In this document: piece by piece, positions 22,901 to 34,500 of the stretch
How positions within the stretch are numbered: the stretch's first letter is position 1
Layout: every line of letters starts with the position of its first letter
Assembly: GCF_001659605.2 (NCBI RefSeq)
Contig: NC_035174.2
Span: 4,776,389 to 4,840,388 of the forward strand
Origin: Manihot esculenta
Taxonomy: Eukaryota > Streptophyta > Magnoliopsida > Malpighiales > Euphorbiaceae
Length of the DNA: 64,000 nucleotides
Reading direction: 5' to 3'
Program-made: the position numbers and the translations under genes
The notes under the pieces: model-generated
Databases searched by the model: none
What the model saw: only the letters and a program-made list of their open reading frames with translations
Told to the model about the DNA's origin: nothing

Positions 22901-25266
22901 ATTCCTCCAAAGTTTTCGCCCAGCTAAAACAAATCCTATTAGGCATTCTTATAGACATGATTATTTCCAAGACTGCAGTAACAAATATCCACTTGAAAGC
23001 TTGCAGAGTTACCATTAACTCTCCCTTTTTTTTATTTAAATTGGTTGTGATAAATAAAGATGCAGTTGAAGGAATACTTGAGTTACGAGGAATTGAAAGG
23101 AAAACAAAAAAAAAACAGGATAACCACACAAATCATGCACATAACATATAAAATATAACAATAGTATTTTCATGGTTAAAATGAATTTAAAAGATAACAA
23201 AATATCACAGAAACCACAATTATTGCCAGAAGAAAAAGGCTAAATAAATGAAGGGAAAAAATTCACAAACACACCTATATTGATTAAGCAATTTCAGACC
23301 TTTTCCCCCCACTTCATTTCAAACAATTGCACAAGAGTAATAAAAAATAGCAGAAAAGTGTTGCGTTAAAAAGGGGAACGTGGAGAAGTGCACAAAACAA
23401 GCATCTCAAAAATCTGTTCTTCACAGAAAAATCATGATCAAACATTTATGGGTCTGCACCAGAGCTGGTGTAATGCTATAATTAACACAGGATTTCAGAG
23501 AAACTTCTCCTTAATTTACTTCAAATGAAATAATTAAAGAACACATAGACTGCCAGGAAGGCATGGATATTCATACATGACACTTAACTGATGGCAATCA
23601 CATGCATCAGGCCATTCGCTAGCAGTGTTGTAAAAGGTGCGCCTGAGCCACAAAGCACACTGGCGCCTTGGGTGGTGCCAGGCGGGTGCCGTGCCTGAGG
23701 GGCGCGCCTGGTGTAGTGATGCTAGTCGTTGGAACAAGAAAAAAAAAAAAAAAAGAAGAAGGAGAAGTAGAATAAGGTGTAGTGATTCTAGTCGTTGAAA
23801 TCCAAACTCAGGGATGGCTAGATGCAAATCCAGGTTCTTTCTTTTATTCTTTCTTCTTCTTCTTCTTCTTCTCCTTCTCACCTTGCTTTTCTGCTTTTTC
23901 TTGAAAAACATTATCTGGATTTTTTTACTTTCTTCTCCTCTCTTTCTTCTTTCTTCCTTCTTCTCTTCTCTTTCTTCTTTCCCTTCCACTCCTTGAAAAC
24001 AATCTGCTCACCCTGTTTTTTTGCTTCTTGATGTCGTGGTTTCCTCTGCTTTTTGGTTTCTCAAGTCTTTGTAAGTGTGGGCTTTTCTTTGCTTCTATAG
24101 TTCACAAATCTTAATATGCATAGGTGCCACTTGTAATATAAAAACATGCAGAAGTGTGTAACCAGCTGAAATTACTAATAAATTCTCGCTTTTCATGTAT
24201 TTTTAATTCTTTTTATGAATTAAATGTTAAAATTATTTTTATATTAAATATATAGTTCATAATAAGTTAATAAAATTCATTTAAATAATCTGAAAATTAA
24301 ATACAAAGTACACATAAAATTTTAATTCATTAGGCAGCAAGCTTCACTTGATTAGTGGCTTGCATAGGATAGAAAGTATGATGTCTAAAAAATCTACAGC
24401 CACCTAGAAATAAAATGAGTCTATTTAATCAAAAGTTGAGATTATTATCCAACCATAACATATTAGAAGCTCCATAGAATACAAACCCAAGAAGTTATCA
24501 CTAATATCGTAACGGACACAAAGATAAAATATCTTTTCGAAAGCATATAGGGCGAACATCATGGAAACATATAAATAGCTAAATCATAGTGGAGTATCCA
24601 TTGGGAATAAAATTAGGTAGTACCATACTCATCACTAGACATTATCATTAGTAACCTCTTACAATAAAGATTTAAGGTAATGCACTTAGAACCAAGTTAA
24701 ATTTGTTATAAGCCCATCATAAAACATTATAGTGAATAATTTAACATGTTCTCAAACAACTCAACCACCAAGCTAGGAGACTCACAACCATATTAAGTTC
24801 ATATTTACATTCTGTATAACCCTTCTACTGTATTAGAACTTGTATCCTGCTGCTTATGGAAGGTCGAATTTTTAACCAATATACTTTTCATCCAGTTCAC
24901 ACGTGCAATAAATTTAGAATGTTGAACTAGCAAAGCATAAAACCATAAGACTGCACAAAATACCAAGTTCATAGAATCAAAGCAAAGAAAGAGCTCAAAT
25001 CTGAATAAGATCCAGACATACTCACCCTTTTTCACACGCACAAGCTTGCCTGAATGAGACCTTCGGACGTGCCTCACTGCCATCCCAGCATTTGTTGCCT
25101 TGCCAGCAGTTGGAGCTTTTATGTGATGCTCAGAAAGCAACATTGACGGAGATTTTGGGGAGGATGACAAGCTCTTTGGTGGTGATGACAAATTGTCCAC
25201 ATTTAAACTTGCTATTTTCAACATTTCCCTCTGCTCATCCGTCAGAAATCCCTCACCAGAGGCCAT
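19995..25266 (-). CDS. MRF1/MRF4: MA3 domain-containing translation regulatory factor (MRF1/MRF4 type)
   Basis: Three coding exons: 25026-25266, 22380-22474 and 19995-21791, in phase, 2133 nt, 710 residues. The N-terminus MASGEGFLTDEQREMLKIA and the basic RHVRRSHSGKLVRVKK segment are family hallmarks. Four MA3 domains follow at about 120-240, 290-405, 430-545 and 590-700, each built on a helix pair like YKKAVVSIIEEYF and a LDDLALDIP-type motif. MA3 repeats resemble those of eIF4G and PDCD4 and bind eIF4A. In Arabidopsis MRF proteins are ribosome-associated and act downstream of TOR when energy is short. Intron 1 is about 2.5 kb and intron 2 contains a TRIM element. A separate non-coding first exon lies upstream. 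The upstream in-frame codons in the exon 3 frame are intronic. Arabidopsis has MRF1 and MRF4 in sister blocks, so exact orthology is open. Confidence 0.93.
21947..22244 (-). mobile_element. TRIM-type mini LTR retrotransposon in the second intron of the MRF gene
   Basis: Two direct repeats, 21947-22050 and 22131-22244, are clearly related; each reads TGTT...AACA or close to it, with a shared AAAGCTAGCT core and a shared ccctttccacaaccga block. Between them are only 80 bases. On the minus strand this spacer starts with TGGTATCAGAGT, the usual primer-binding site for initiator tRNA-Met, and ends with GTGAGGGGTG, a polypurine tract. Flanks gtttt / atttt could be a worn 5-bp target duplication. 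There is no coding capacity, so it is non-autonomous. It lies about 150 bases upstream of exon 3 in the sense orientation. Confidence 0.8.
23623..23800. repeat. GC-rich dispersed-repeat fragment with a flanking 26-bp direct repeat
   Basis: Within MRF intron 1, a GC-rich block (gttgtaaaaggtgcgcctgag ... ggggcgcgcctgg) stands out from the AT-rich surroundings; GCGCC-rich blocks beginning TTGTAAAAGG are a common dispersed repeat in dicots. Its end, ggtgtagtgatgctagtcgt at about 23709, recurs with one change at about 23777. An A-rich/GAA tract lies between the two copies. Confidence 0.5.
23828..24030 (+). repeat. Long CTT/TTC polypyrimidine tract
   Basis: About 200 bases of almost pure C and T with clear (TTC)n runs, in the first coding-side intron of the MRF gene. 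On the transcribed strand it is purine-rich (GAA). It creates a spurious Arg/Lys/Glu-rich ORF on the minus strand. Confidence 0.8.
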
Positions 25267-25746
25267 TCACACAGCCAATTCTCTAGTCTCACTAAATCCT
25301 AACTAGAAAAAGAAAAATAAATTAAATTGTCGGAATCATCCAGTCATTCAAGGGCCTAGGTAATTAAAAAACAGAACAGTGCCAGCATGATAATTAAGAA
25401 TAAGTTCAACCAAAAAGAGAAGACCAACAGATATAGCTCCCAGCACAAGCAAACTAGTGAATTGTTTACCATTAATGGCGAGAAGTGTAAATTGTGAGCT
25501 ACCTATAAAAGATTGCAAACTCTTTAAAACAGTAAAAAAAAGTTTTCAAAAATACTCTCCATCTTATAAGCATAAAAATCACACACTGATAATAAATTGT
25601 CCAGCAAAAGATACTTCGATTCATAAAATATCAATGTTCAGGCCTAAGATTCAAAAGCTTATTTCCTTTGCATTTCTCTCCTATTCCGAGCAACCAACCA
25701 AACCATCACTACAATAAACACAATACACGAGAAATAGAGAGAGAAC

Positions 25747-26070
25747 CTGCAGACGAACAATAGCACACTTGCGGAGTATTCAATCGAGAAACCCGAATCC
25801 GACACTTCTGTGCTTGGCCCGGATCTCGAGCCAAGGCAAGAGAAGCAATCGGATCTCCCAAAACGGGGCAAACGATCCGAATCGAAATGACAAAGAAAGG
25901 GAAGAAGTATGTAAGATTGAATCTAAAAACCCTAGATCAAAAGGACCTCCGGGTTCGATAGAACCGTGGATCCCGAATTCAGATATTGTTTCTATAGGTC
26001 CGTAAGTGTCTGTATGTGTTAAAAAAGGAGAATAAAGAACAAGAGCAAAAAGGCAGAGAAACGGATGAGA
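25747..26070 (-). other. Non-coding first exon (5'-UTR) of the MRF gene
   Basis: The minus strand from about 26070 to 25747 is a CT-rich, ATG-poor leader ending CTGCAG|GTTCTC, a good splice donor. An acceptor ending in TTTTTCTAG lies close to 25300, about 35 bases before the MRF ATG. This predicts a leader intron of about 440 bases. Leader introns often enhance expression in plants. The exact start is inferred from the TATA box and is not proven. Confidence 0.55.
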
Positions 26071-26096
26071 ACGAAAAGGGGATAGGAGGAAGGAAC

Positions 26097-26104
26097 TATT
26101 TATA
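26097..26104 (-). promoter_or_regulatory. TATA box of the MRF gene
   Basis: The minus strand reads TATAAATA about 30 bases before the CT-rich leader. It is the best TATA match in the region and is correctly placed for a start near 26070. Confidence 0.55.
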
Positions 26105-26162
26105 TGGAGGCTGCGGTTACGGATACACGTCAAGGAGGAATTGGGTATATCTTCCCTTTGCG

Positions 26163-26172
26163 AGTCCACGTG
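26163..26172 (-). promoter_or_regulatory. G-box/ABRE-like element (CCACGTGGC) upstream of the MRF gene
   Basis: A CCACGTGGCA core about 60 bases upstream of the TATA box, with a second ACGT core (acacgtca) at about 26124. Such elements bind bZIP and bHLH factors and would suit energy, ABA or light control of an MRF gene. The function is inferred. Confidence 0.45.
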
Positions 26173-26820
26173 GCAATTGGCAGTACTGGGTGTTGCCTGT
26201 CTTGTGCTTCCACCCGGCAGATTGGCAACCGGTTTAGGGTTTTTGGTTTTCTCCGGATAATTTGATTTACCAAAATATCCTCTCTTTACCAATCCTTGGA
26301 GACCAATTGCTTGGCAAGAAAAATGAAACCATCATGGGCAATGAAGGAAATATGATCATGTTCCGGAATGTAAAACCATTTTGGTTTTCCTGCAGTAAAC
26401 CAGATTACGAGAAACGGTATGTCAAAATTAAAAGTATAATGCATTTTTACTTTTTTTTCTTTCAGTTATAACCAGTGATATATATTACACTTCACTCAAA
26501 ATTCTCTGTACTTTTAAGCGCAATTAATTTACCCAATTTTATACTAAAAACATTTAGATCATTATATTTCAGTTTCAACTACCAAATCTTAGATTCGGAC
26601 ACAACCCATCTGCTAAACTTTTTAAAACATGTCATTTCAATTCCCAAACTTAACCATCCAAGAAAGAAAAATAGTTTTCTCGTGAATTTCATTAATCGAA
26701 ATCTTGATATATACATGTATAACAAACAAGCCAAAAATTTAAGATGTCTTTCTCAGCTCGCAATGGTCCAAGTTCAGTCAATCACCCGTCTGCGTCTCTT
26801 AATTCTATTCTCTAAAATTA

Positions 26821-26852
26821 AAAACAATAATAATAATAATAATAATAAAACT
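26821..26852. repeat. (AAT)n microsatellite
   Basis: About eight AAT/ATA units in the spacer between the MRF promoter and the UFSP2 relic. No gene is visible between 26173 and 27203. Confidence 0.85.
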
Positions 26853-27708
26853 CTGATATCATCTATAAAATGACTCTAGATGCATTTTCCGTCTGTCAAG
26901 TACAAGCAAGAATTTGCAACAGAAATTCAAACTCTATTGGAACCACGCATTTGAAAGAAGATATCCTCCCCCATTGCTGGCCTCGGTCCAACTGCTAAAT
27001 TTGATACATTTCATCCTGACATTTCCTATCTCGAGTACAAACAAATAACAACCACAGTTACTGCCGATCTCAAGCACTTCACCCCATTCACAACAGAAAT
27101 CTCACAACTCTATTTAAAGTAGAATTGGAAAGTGGCTAATAACATGTAAATTGCTATAAAGCTTCCCTTTATGTATGGAGTTGAAGATACCAAGTTGACA
27201 GTATTAGAGTTTGTTGGGCCTCTGCGGCAGCAGAAGATTATAGAACTTCTCACACAGAAAAAAATTCTTTCCCTTGCTACCAACAGCTTTCTTCCAACCA
27301 CCATTTATAATTTTCTCGTGGTAATCACTTCCAGTATAATGAGGAACAGGTATTAGACATGCATAATCAACACTGCCTTCATTCCAATCAACTCCCGAAA
27401 GTTTATGTGCAAGAACATAACCAGCTGCATTCATGTATAGTGCAGTCTCTACAATGGTTATTCTGTTACTACTAACCTTCATCTCCTTGCTATTAATTAC
27501 AAAAAGTCTTGTGCTTTAGCAATCAACTATTAAATAAAGATAGTAACTTAAATCATAAAAATATTAAGAAAGTAATTGTAATAGAAAAAAGGGAATTAAA
27601 TTTAGTATAATAAGATAATAATTACTCTTTGTGGAATGCCATGTGACAACATCATGAAAAACAATGACATGTCAATATATGGGGAATACTTGCATGCTGT
27701 ATACATAT

Positions 27709-27738
27709 ATACATACATATATACGTATATATATATAC

Positions 27739-27773
<35 letters not shown>
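27709..27773. repeat. (TA)n / (GA)n compound microsatellite
   Basis: Alternating AT, ATAC and TATA runs pass into about nine GA units. It lies inside the UFSP2 relic, where the catalytic-core exons would be expected. Confidence 0.9.
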
Positions 27774-28936
27774 AATAAGGAAGCTACTTGCATGACCATG
27801 GGTGTGAACCATTGAAGTCTAAAAATTTTTTTAAAAACATCCGACCGTTAGGCCTTGACCATGGAATGTTGTAATAAATATAGAGTGAAGCACAAAGTAA
27901 TTAAATGATGTCCATAATCCTTATATACGTGCCTTGATACAAAATATGGTAGTTGGATTGAAGGCCAAGCTGGAAGATGCTAATGCCATTTTCCTTACCT
28001 GTGGATGTTCTGTTACAAGTTTGCGCAAGACAGCTTTCTTCATTGAATTTAATTGCTCGACTAACCCTGATATTATCAACTTTGAAACAGCATATGTCAG
28101 TGAAAAATCATTGGCTGCATAACAGAGCACATCTAGCTTAAAATCCAAGGCTAGTAAGTCTAGTTACTTCCAGAGATGTAATCAAAGGTCAATTTTCTAA
28201 CGGAAGGAGTTGAAAGATTGATGTCTATTGTGAAATTGTGTAGGTTACGACAATTACATATATTCCAGATGCACTAAACATATATTAATCTTAACAGTTT
28301 GTGTTTGAGGTTAAAGATAATATCTGGAAAATATTGTGCAACAGGTACCTTGAATTTTGAGGACTTATCTAATCTATTACCTAGAATAGTCACTAGGATT
28401 AAAAATTTTCGGAAGAACAAAAGGTGAATGGTACGAACATTTGCAAGAGTTGATTATGAAAGCAATGCAAGAAAAACTTCCAAATAGAGATGGAACCATG
28501 TTAAACTCTTACATACCTCCAAGATGCAACTTATGGCACGATATATGCTTTATTTTACCTCTGCAGTAATTACTTTCGAAGAAAATTTGCTTTTCAAACA
28601 AAAGCCTCTGCAAGTTAATGTTTTTGCATCAAAATCTTGAGAAGCTGCTTTACCTAAGAGTTTGATATCTAAGAGATCTATGTTGAAAGCCAATTCTCCA
28701 CCACAAAGAATGATAGGTTCAGGCACATTACTCTTTGCTTAATTTCTCAAGCAAGAATACAACCTGTGGATCTTTGAGTTGGTAATAGTCGCTTCAGTTG
28801 CACGCAAGTACATCTTCTCTGCATCTAAGAGACAGTGATCCAACCAAATTGATCGAGGACAATTAGACCCTAAAAACAAAATAGGCCTGCAAAATACTAT
28901 CAAATTAACCAGCAGAAAAAGTTATGGAAATGAAGT

Positions 28937-29261
28937 TGTTGAGAAAATAGATGGGACGTAACCCCATCAAAAATTAGCTCAAAGGAGAGGATTGTCCAAT
29001 TCTTATTGTTTAGTATTAAATTCATATCCCAACCACCATGCACAACACACCCCCTCATAGCCAGTCATGAACATTTGGAGAGTGAAATTTGCAAGTATAA
29101 ACATCTGCAGATGGCCCAACACCAAAGGACAAGCTGTAGACCCTGTTGAGAAAACGGACTTAGCCTAACTCTATACCAAAAGCTAGTTCCGGGAGGATGG
29201 GGATGGTCCAAGTCCTTGTATTTAGCATTAAATCTATATTATAAACCAACATGGGACAGCA
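28937..29261 (-). mobile_element. Worn TRIM-type element in the UFSP2 relic
   Basis: Two imperfect direct repeats, 28937-29047 and 29144-29261, both begin TGTTGAGAAAA and share AAAGCTAGTT-like, GGATTGTCCAA-like and AGTATTAAAT-like blocks. The 96-base spacer begins caccccctcat, the complement of a polypurine tract, as in the TRIM of the MRF intron. The primer-binding site is worn. Flanks gaagt / taagt may be the target duplication. It is the same general family as the element at 21947 but older and more diverged. Confidence 0.6.
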
Positions 29262-29839
29262 TAAGTCTTCATCCTACAGAATTTAAGTCATCCATGTGAC
29301 CTCTACCAGGGTAACATTATCCTTCAAATCACCATCAGTCATATCACTTCATCAACCATTCCAACCCACAATCTCTTCAGCTCATCCTCCTGTTCTCTGC
29401 TGGCTTCTTCTTGCATTAAGCCAGTACTTGTTATGCATATTAATTGCGCACTCAATTTATTGTCTTTTCTTGTAATGCATCCATCCAAGTTAACAGGTTT
29501 ATTTTGACCACACTTACTGTATTAGGCGTATGGTTTAAGGCTCCTTTTTTTGATACTTCTAAGTTCTCTTGTCAGTTTTGATGCCCATACATGTTGATTC
29601 CATCTTCCATATAAAAGGACTAGCAGATACTACATCACAATAACAACATTCCAAATTTTTGAGAATAATCATAATGGGGGAAAGCATTTTTTTTTTTCTC
29701 TTCATGTCCATATTGATTACTTGAAGCTCCTGACAGCTTAAATACCAACAGCAGTTATACGTGCTAAACTAACTACATGTACAAGGTAGAGCCATTCCCA
29801 AATGCCAACCCAAACCTTGAAATGATATCATAAAACTTA

Positions 29840-30133
29840 GGCTACATTTGTTGGACAAAATAATATGGATTAGGAAAATATTTTCTAAATATTTTTTAAT
29901 AAAATAACTTATTTTTATTATTTAATTTTAACTTAAAAAATAAAATATATTAATAATTTTATATAGAGAGATATTAATAAAATTCTCAAAATTGATAAAA
30001 TGATAATTTTTTTTAAAAGGGAGAAAATTATTTTTCTTAAAATAGTTTTTTTCTGTTAATAAAAAAAATACTTTCTGCTAAAAAATTTAAAAAATATTTT
30101 CCTGAAAATATTTTCTATAAAGCAAACACAGCC
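29840..30133. mobile_element. MITE, PIF/Harbinger-like
   Basis: Inverted ends GGCTACATTTGTTGG and, on the other strand, GGCTGTGTTTGCTTT bound a 294-bp AT-rich element rich in AAAATATTTTC blocks, flanked on both sides by TTA. A TTA/TAA duplication and GGCTGTGTTTG-like ends are typical of Tourist-type MITEs. There is no coding capacity. It lies in an intron of the UFSP2 relic. Confidence 0.65.
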
Positions 30134-31558
30134 TTAAGAAGCATTTATCCACTTAACATTTTCTAACTCCTAAGGTCCATTTAAAGGGAACATGAAAAGT
30201 ACCTAAGCCCACCATAACCTATATGTTGGTTACAGCCTTTGGTTAATTCAGAAAAAGATATACCACCAGAGTATCCACATATTTAGTTTAATTGTTGGAT
30301 TCATCTTATAATTGAAAAGCCTCATAAGCATTATCTCATAATCTATCAATCAAGTATTTTTTATTGTGACTATATTACTCTTCAAAAATTTATTAATTAT
30401 AATTTTATAAATTAAAAATTTTATCAATAAATTATTTAAAATTATAAGACATAATAAATAAATTAAAAATACTATAAATAATAACTATATAATAGTTGTA
30501 ATATTTTTTTTAAATTTATAATATTCATTATTATATTATAGAAATTATGTATATGTATGACTTTTTAAGTGTTATATATATTGTATAACAAATTAATAAA
30601 TTAATATTTATTTATTAATATAATAAATGGTATATATCCTTATTATTCTTCCTACATATCAAAAGTAACAATTAGTTATAATTTACTAAAAGTATAAGAT
30701 AATTAATTAGAATCAGCTATCTGGTTATCACTATCAGGAACAGCTGTTATATACAAGAGTTAAACAGGCCCTGAGACTCACCAGGTGGATTGCCTATGGA
30801 ATACAAAATTGCACATTGATCGGAAGCTGATAACAAATCAAACAACCTCTCTCCAAACATACTCCTCGGGATGATCTTCGTAAACAACAGAAGCAGGAGA
30901 TACAATGCTCGTTGAATTTCCACTCGTCGAGACAAAAAGTTGAACATGGCTATTATCCAAATCCGCAACTGCTCAGAGAGAAGTTTTCTCAATTGAAGAG
31001 CAGCGTCAATAGCCTCACGAGCAGTTTTTTTCTAAATCAAAGATCCCAGCAATTAATGCTCCAATCGCATCGAATCCTCTCAATATTAGCGCTCCAATAT
31101 CTTCTGCTCAATAACAACAAAACGATTCAGCATCCGCTCCATTACATAACAGAAAAAACAAATACGACATAAAATACTAGAAACACTAAAGTTCATAGTT
31201 AAATACATTCACTCGTTTTCTCGGGAACCAAACGAAAACTTACCTGATTCTTTGTTGTAATCTGGTAAGGAAGAAGTTTACGGGTAGTGGATACATCTGA
31301 AGGTGGAGGCGATTATGATAGGCGCGGGAAAATAGGGATCCAGTCAGCCATCGGAGAGCCGCTTCCTTTGTGGTGATAACTGGTATGTAGGTTGGGGAGC
31401 AGAACTCTCACTATTGTGTCCTGGGGACGTTCTCCATGGACCATGGCTGGTTCTCCGCTAAAACGACGATCTTGGCTTGCGTTTGATCACTTTGAGAGTT
31501 GAGAGTTGCGAGTTGCAGGCTGCAGGCCTGCAGTGGTTGTTTGTTGGACAATACAACT

Positions 31559-31598
31559 TGGGCCTAATAAGCTTTCAGCCAGTTGGTATTCTGGCCCA
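31559..31598 (-). promoter_or_regulatory. Two site II-type elements upstream of the UFSP2 relic
   Basis: TGGGCC and its complement GGCCCA lie 115-155 bases before the old ATG. They may be leftovers of the former promoter. Confidence 0.25.
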
Positions 31599-34500
31599 AC
31601 CCCAAGAAGCTATTCTTTAAATCAACTTTTTAATTTTTTAGACGAAAAACTAACGCTTTGATTGGCAGACTATTTTAAATTAACTCTAATAAACTACACT
31701 TTTCTTATCAGTCCTGCCAGTGCCAGGTGACGCTCCACCTATCTTTTATGATATTAAATTGGCTATATCTCTAGGGTTAATATTTCTCCAATGTGATATA
31801 GACTCTTATATTTTATATTCTGTAATTAAAGATTCTACTCGTTCAATACTTTAAAAAATTTGGACATTAATAGAATTTTATAGAAATACAATCTTTTTTT
31901 TGCAGTTAAAAAAAACTAACACTTTCTAAAATATAATTTTATAGAATATGATTTCTCATAATTTTTAGATGATTTGCTCGCTATTATATGAAGCTAGGCC
32001 CAAGAAGTAACATTTGTATTGCTTTTTATTATGCCCAATATAGTTCAAAGGCTTGAATTGGGTTTATCAAAAGCCTCAAAGGCGTATTTGAGAGTTCTGT
32101 AGACAGCCAGTTAGGCCGAATAAGAAGGAAAGCTTTGAGCCTTGAATAGAAAAGGAAACAAGTCTATACTAATACAACCATCTTCTATCATGCAATGCCT
32201 GAGCTTTTGTTTGTGAGTTCTTTAAAGTAATTATAGATTTTTTTACGTTTTAAACTTTAAACTTATATTTGAGACGGTTAATTTTTAAAAATTCACAAAA
32301 CTTTCAAAATTTTCGATTCAAATTTTCTTAAAAAATCTCTAAATAACTTTGAAAAAGAAACTTGCTTTTCTGAATTAATAAAAAATTTATAAATATGTAA
32401 AAAAATAAAAAATCTTAACTTTATGTTAAAAAAAAATATTTTACTCTAAATTAAAGTGTACCTAACACAAAAAAAAAAGGGAAAAAAAAAAGAGGAAAGG
32501 GAATTGCAGGCAAGTCGTAATTATGGAGAGGTTTGAACTTAACTCGCCGTGTATTTTGTTGGATTAAAGTGAAATCTGCTGTCAAATCTGGCCGCTATGA
32601 ACTGAAAATGATGAGACCTATAATACAAAAAAGAAAAAGTTACCTTCATTGAAATTTAATACCCACCCACGTGAAACCAAATCATCACATCCCATGTGTT
32701 ATCCTAGCATTGTGAAATATCACATTTTTCCATTAAACCCAAAAAATAAAAAATAAATAAATCTCCGCATGGTGTATAAAACCATTATGACACACAATAC
32801 ATTATCCAATATTTAGTGGTTAAGCATTGATTGTAATTAGCATCTGTGTTATATCCTTAATCATCCTTTTTTAATAATGATTTGCAAAGCTCAAGTGATA
32901 TCCAAAAGTTCCCCATGCAAGTTTTGGCTGTGATGATCAAATCAAAGAGACGGATCACACACAGTTGAAATTGGTTGATGATGTAGCTCTCTGTCTGCAA
33001 ATTGTTAATATGGAGCTTATCACGAATAATATTATGGATCCCTGTCCTTTCAACCCAACAAATGATGTTTTGTTAAGCTTTTTCATGTATTTTCAGCTGA
33101 TTGGTTGCTGTTGGGCCACTCTCTCCACCCTCCACCTAGACAATCTTCATCCTCATGTCTCATATCACGTATAGTATTTCTTCATAATAATATGGGTTGG
33201 GTGGTCAAGCCTTATCAATAAACCAACAATTTTGGATGATCTTGAGACAGCTTTGTGAAGAAATCGGAGTCATTAATGGCTTCAACAAAAAGTTAGAAGT
33301 TAGGCCATCGTGTGGTCTGGTTTGAATCTCGAACCAGATTGGAATTTAGTCATTTAATCAGTTTCAATTTTTGAATCGAGTAAAAATTATTCTTTTTTTT
33401 TAATTAAAATTAAAATTGATTGATTTAAACTTGCAATTTAATTCGATTATCGGATTTTTTTTCATAAAGGGTATTTATATAATTAATATCACATTGTATA
33501 ATAATATATATTTGTAAGTTAAATTAAAATGTCGGTAGCACTACAAAGTGTTTTACAACTAATCTCCAATTTCTCAAATTCTACGTGCTAAAGAGAAAAT
33601 CCATTGGGTGGGAGAATATCCCATGTGGCAATGTCTATGAGTACCACGTGTTGAGTGGATGAGAGGTGTTGCCAGGTAGCTGTCACTCGCACGTCCCCGT
33701 CCACCAATCCAAAAGTCTATTAAAGAATATTACTAAGAGGAATTTTAAAAAAAAGCAACTAACTGAGCAGCCCTTTTATTTTCGATCTACTTCTATCTAC
33801 ACTAACTGCTTAACAAGGACTCTCACGTTACTTTGCTCCAATTTTCAAACTTTTTTCTCTGAAAAGTTGTTGATTATCGGAGATCAATGGCTACCTTCTC
33901 CCTCCAAATCCATATTCAACGGTCCAAATTCCTCTGGCTAGACAACAGAATCACATAAGATAGCGAATCAAAATCCCTCCATGTGAAGACGTTGCTTTCA
34001 GCCATACAAAAACCCCAAGTCAGCAAATCAACGGATCCTACGGCCTCTATCTCTCTCTAGCGGCCCATGTGTCATGCGCTTGTCGTAGAAAAGTTGGAGG
34101 CGCCAATCAAAAGAGGTGGCCTTTTGACATGTCCCTGCTTGTTTACAAATTTCGCCGGAGTTTGCGGCCAGGAAAAATTTAGTCCCGAGCGAAAATTCAG
34201 AGAAATTAAAAAGGCATACTGAACCTACGGATGTTTTAGGAGGGCAAAAGCATGTGGTGATGCGGCTTTGATTTTTGGTTCAGCCTATCTTCAATTAAAT
34301 TTATTTTTCTTATTTATGGTATATTCTTTTTCAAATTATTGCAAAATAAAATATCGGTATCAATTTGATATACAGAGGGTTTTTTTTTTTCCTCTTGAGT
34401 TTCCTTCTATTATTAGGGTTTCCACATAATTAAAATATGAAGACTCTATTTTATCTCTTTTAAATTAATTTTCAAAATAAAAAAAAAATGAATTCTTTCA

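Larger units (their letters stand above)
27204..31444 (-). pseudogene. UFSP2: Decayed UFM1-specific protease UFSP2 (peptidase C78)
   Basis: Exon-sized pieces follow each other on the minus strand in the order of UFSP2. Near 31444 there is an ATG with TIVRVLLPNL; at 31255-31350 WLTGS and STFRCIH; at about 30780-31080 LRGFDAIGALIAG, AIDAALQLRKLL and AVADLDNSHVQLFVS; at about 28560-28840 KMYLRATEATIT, KDPQVVFLLEKLSKE and PEPIILCGGELAFNIDLL; at about 27970-28140 LDVLCYAANDFSLTYAVSKL; and at 27204-27440 [15 protein letters not shown] through [11 protein letters not shown] and a stop. Adjacent pieces sit in different frames, with at least six shifts and several stops. No GWGCAYR catalytic Cys box is visible, and the active-site DPH reads VPH. 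Introns are kept, so this is decay in place and not a retrocopy. UFSP2 normally matures UFM1 and removes it from targets. The position between MRF and BT2 matches Arabidopsis At3g48380. Confidence 0.85.

Noticed and set aside
23534..23989. 151-residue ORF, Arg/Lys/Glu-rich then Leu/Phe-rich
   Set aside because: It is the translation of a polypyrimidine microsatellite and a dispersed repeat inside the MRF intron; composition is not protein-like.
25780..26292. 170-residue ORF on the minus strand upstream of the MRF gene
   Set aside because: It overlaps the predicted TATA box and non-coding first exon of the MRF gene, has no family features, and its start lies upstream of the likely transcription start.
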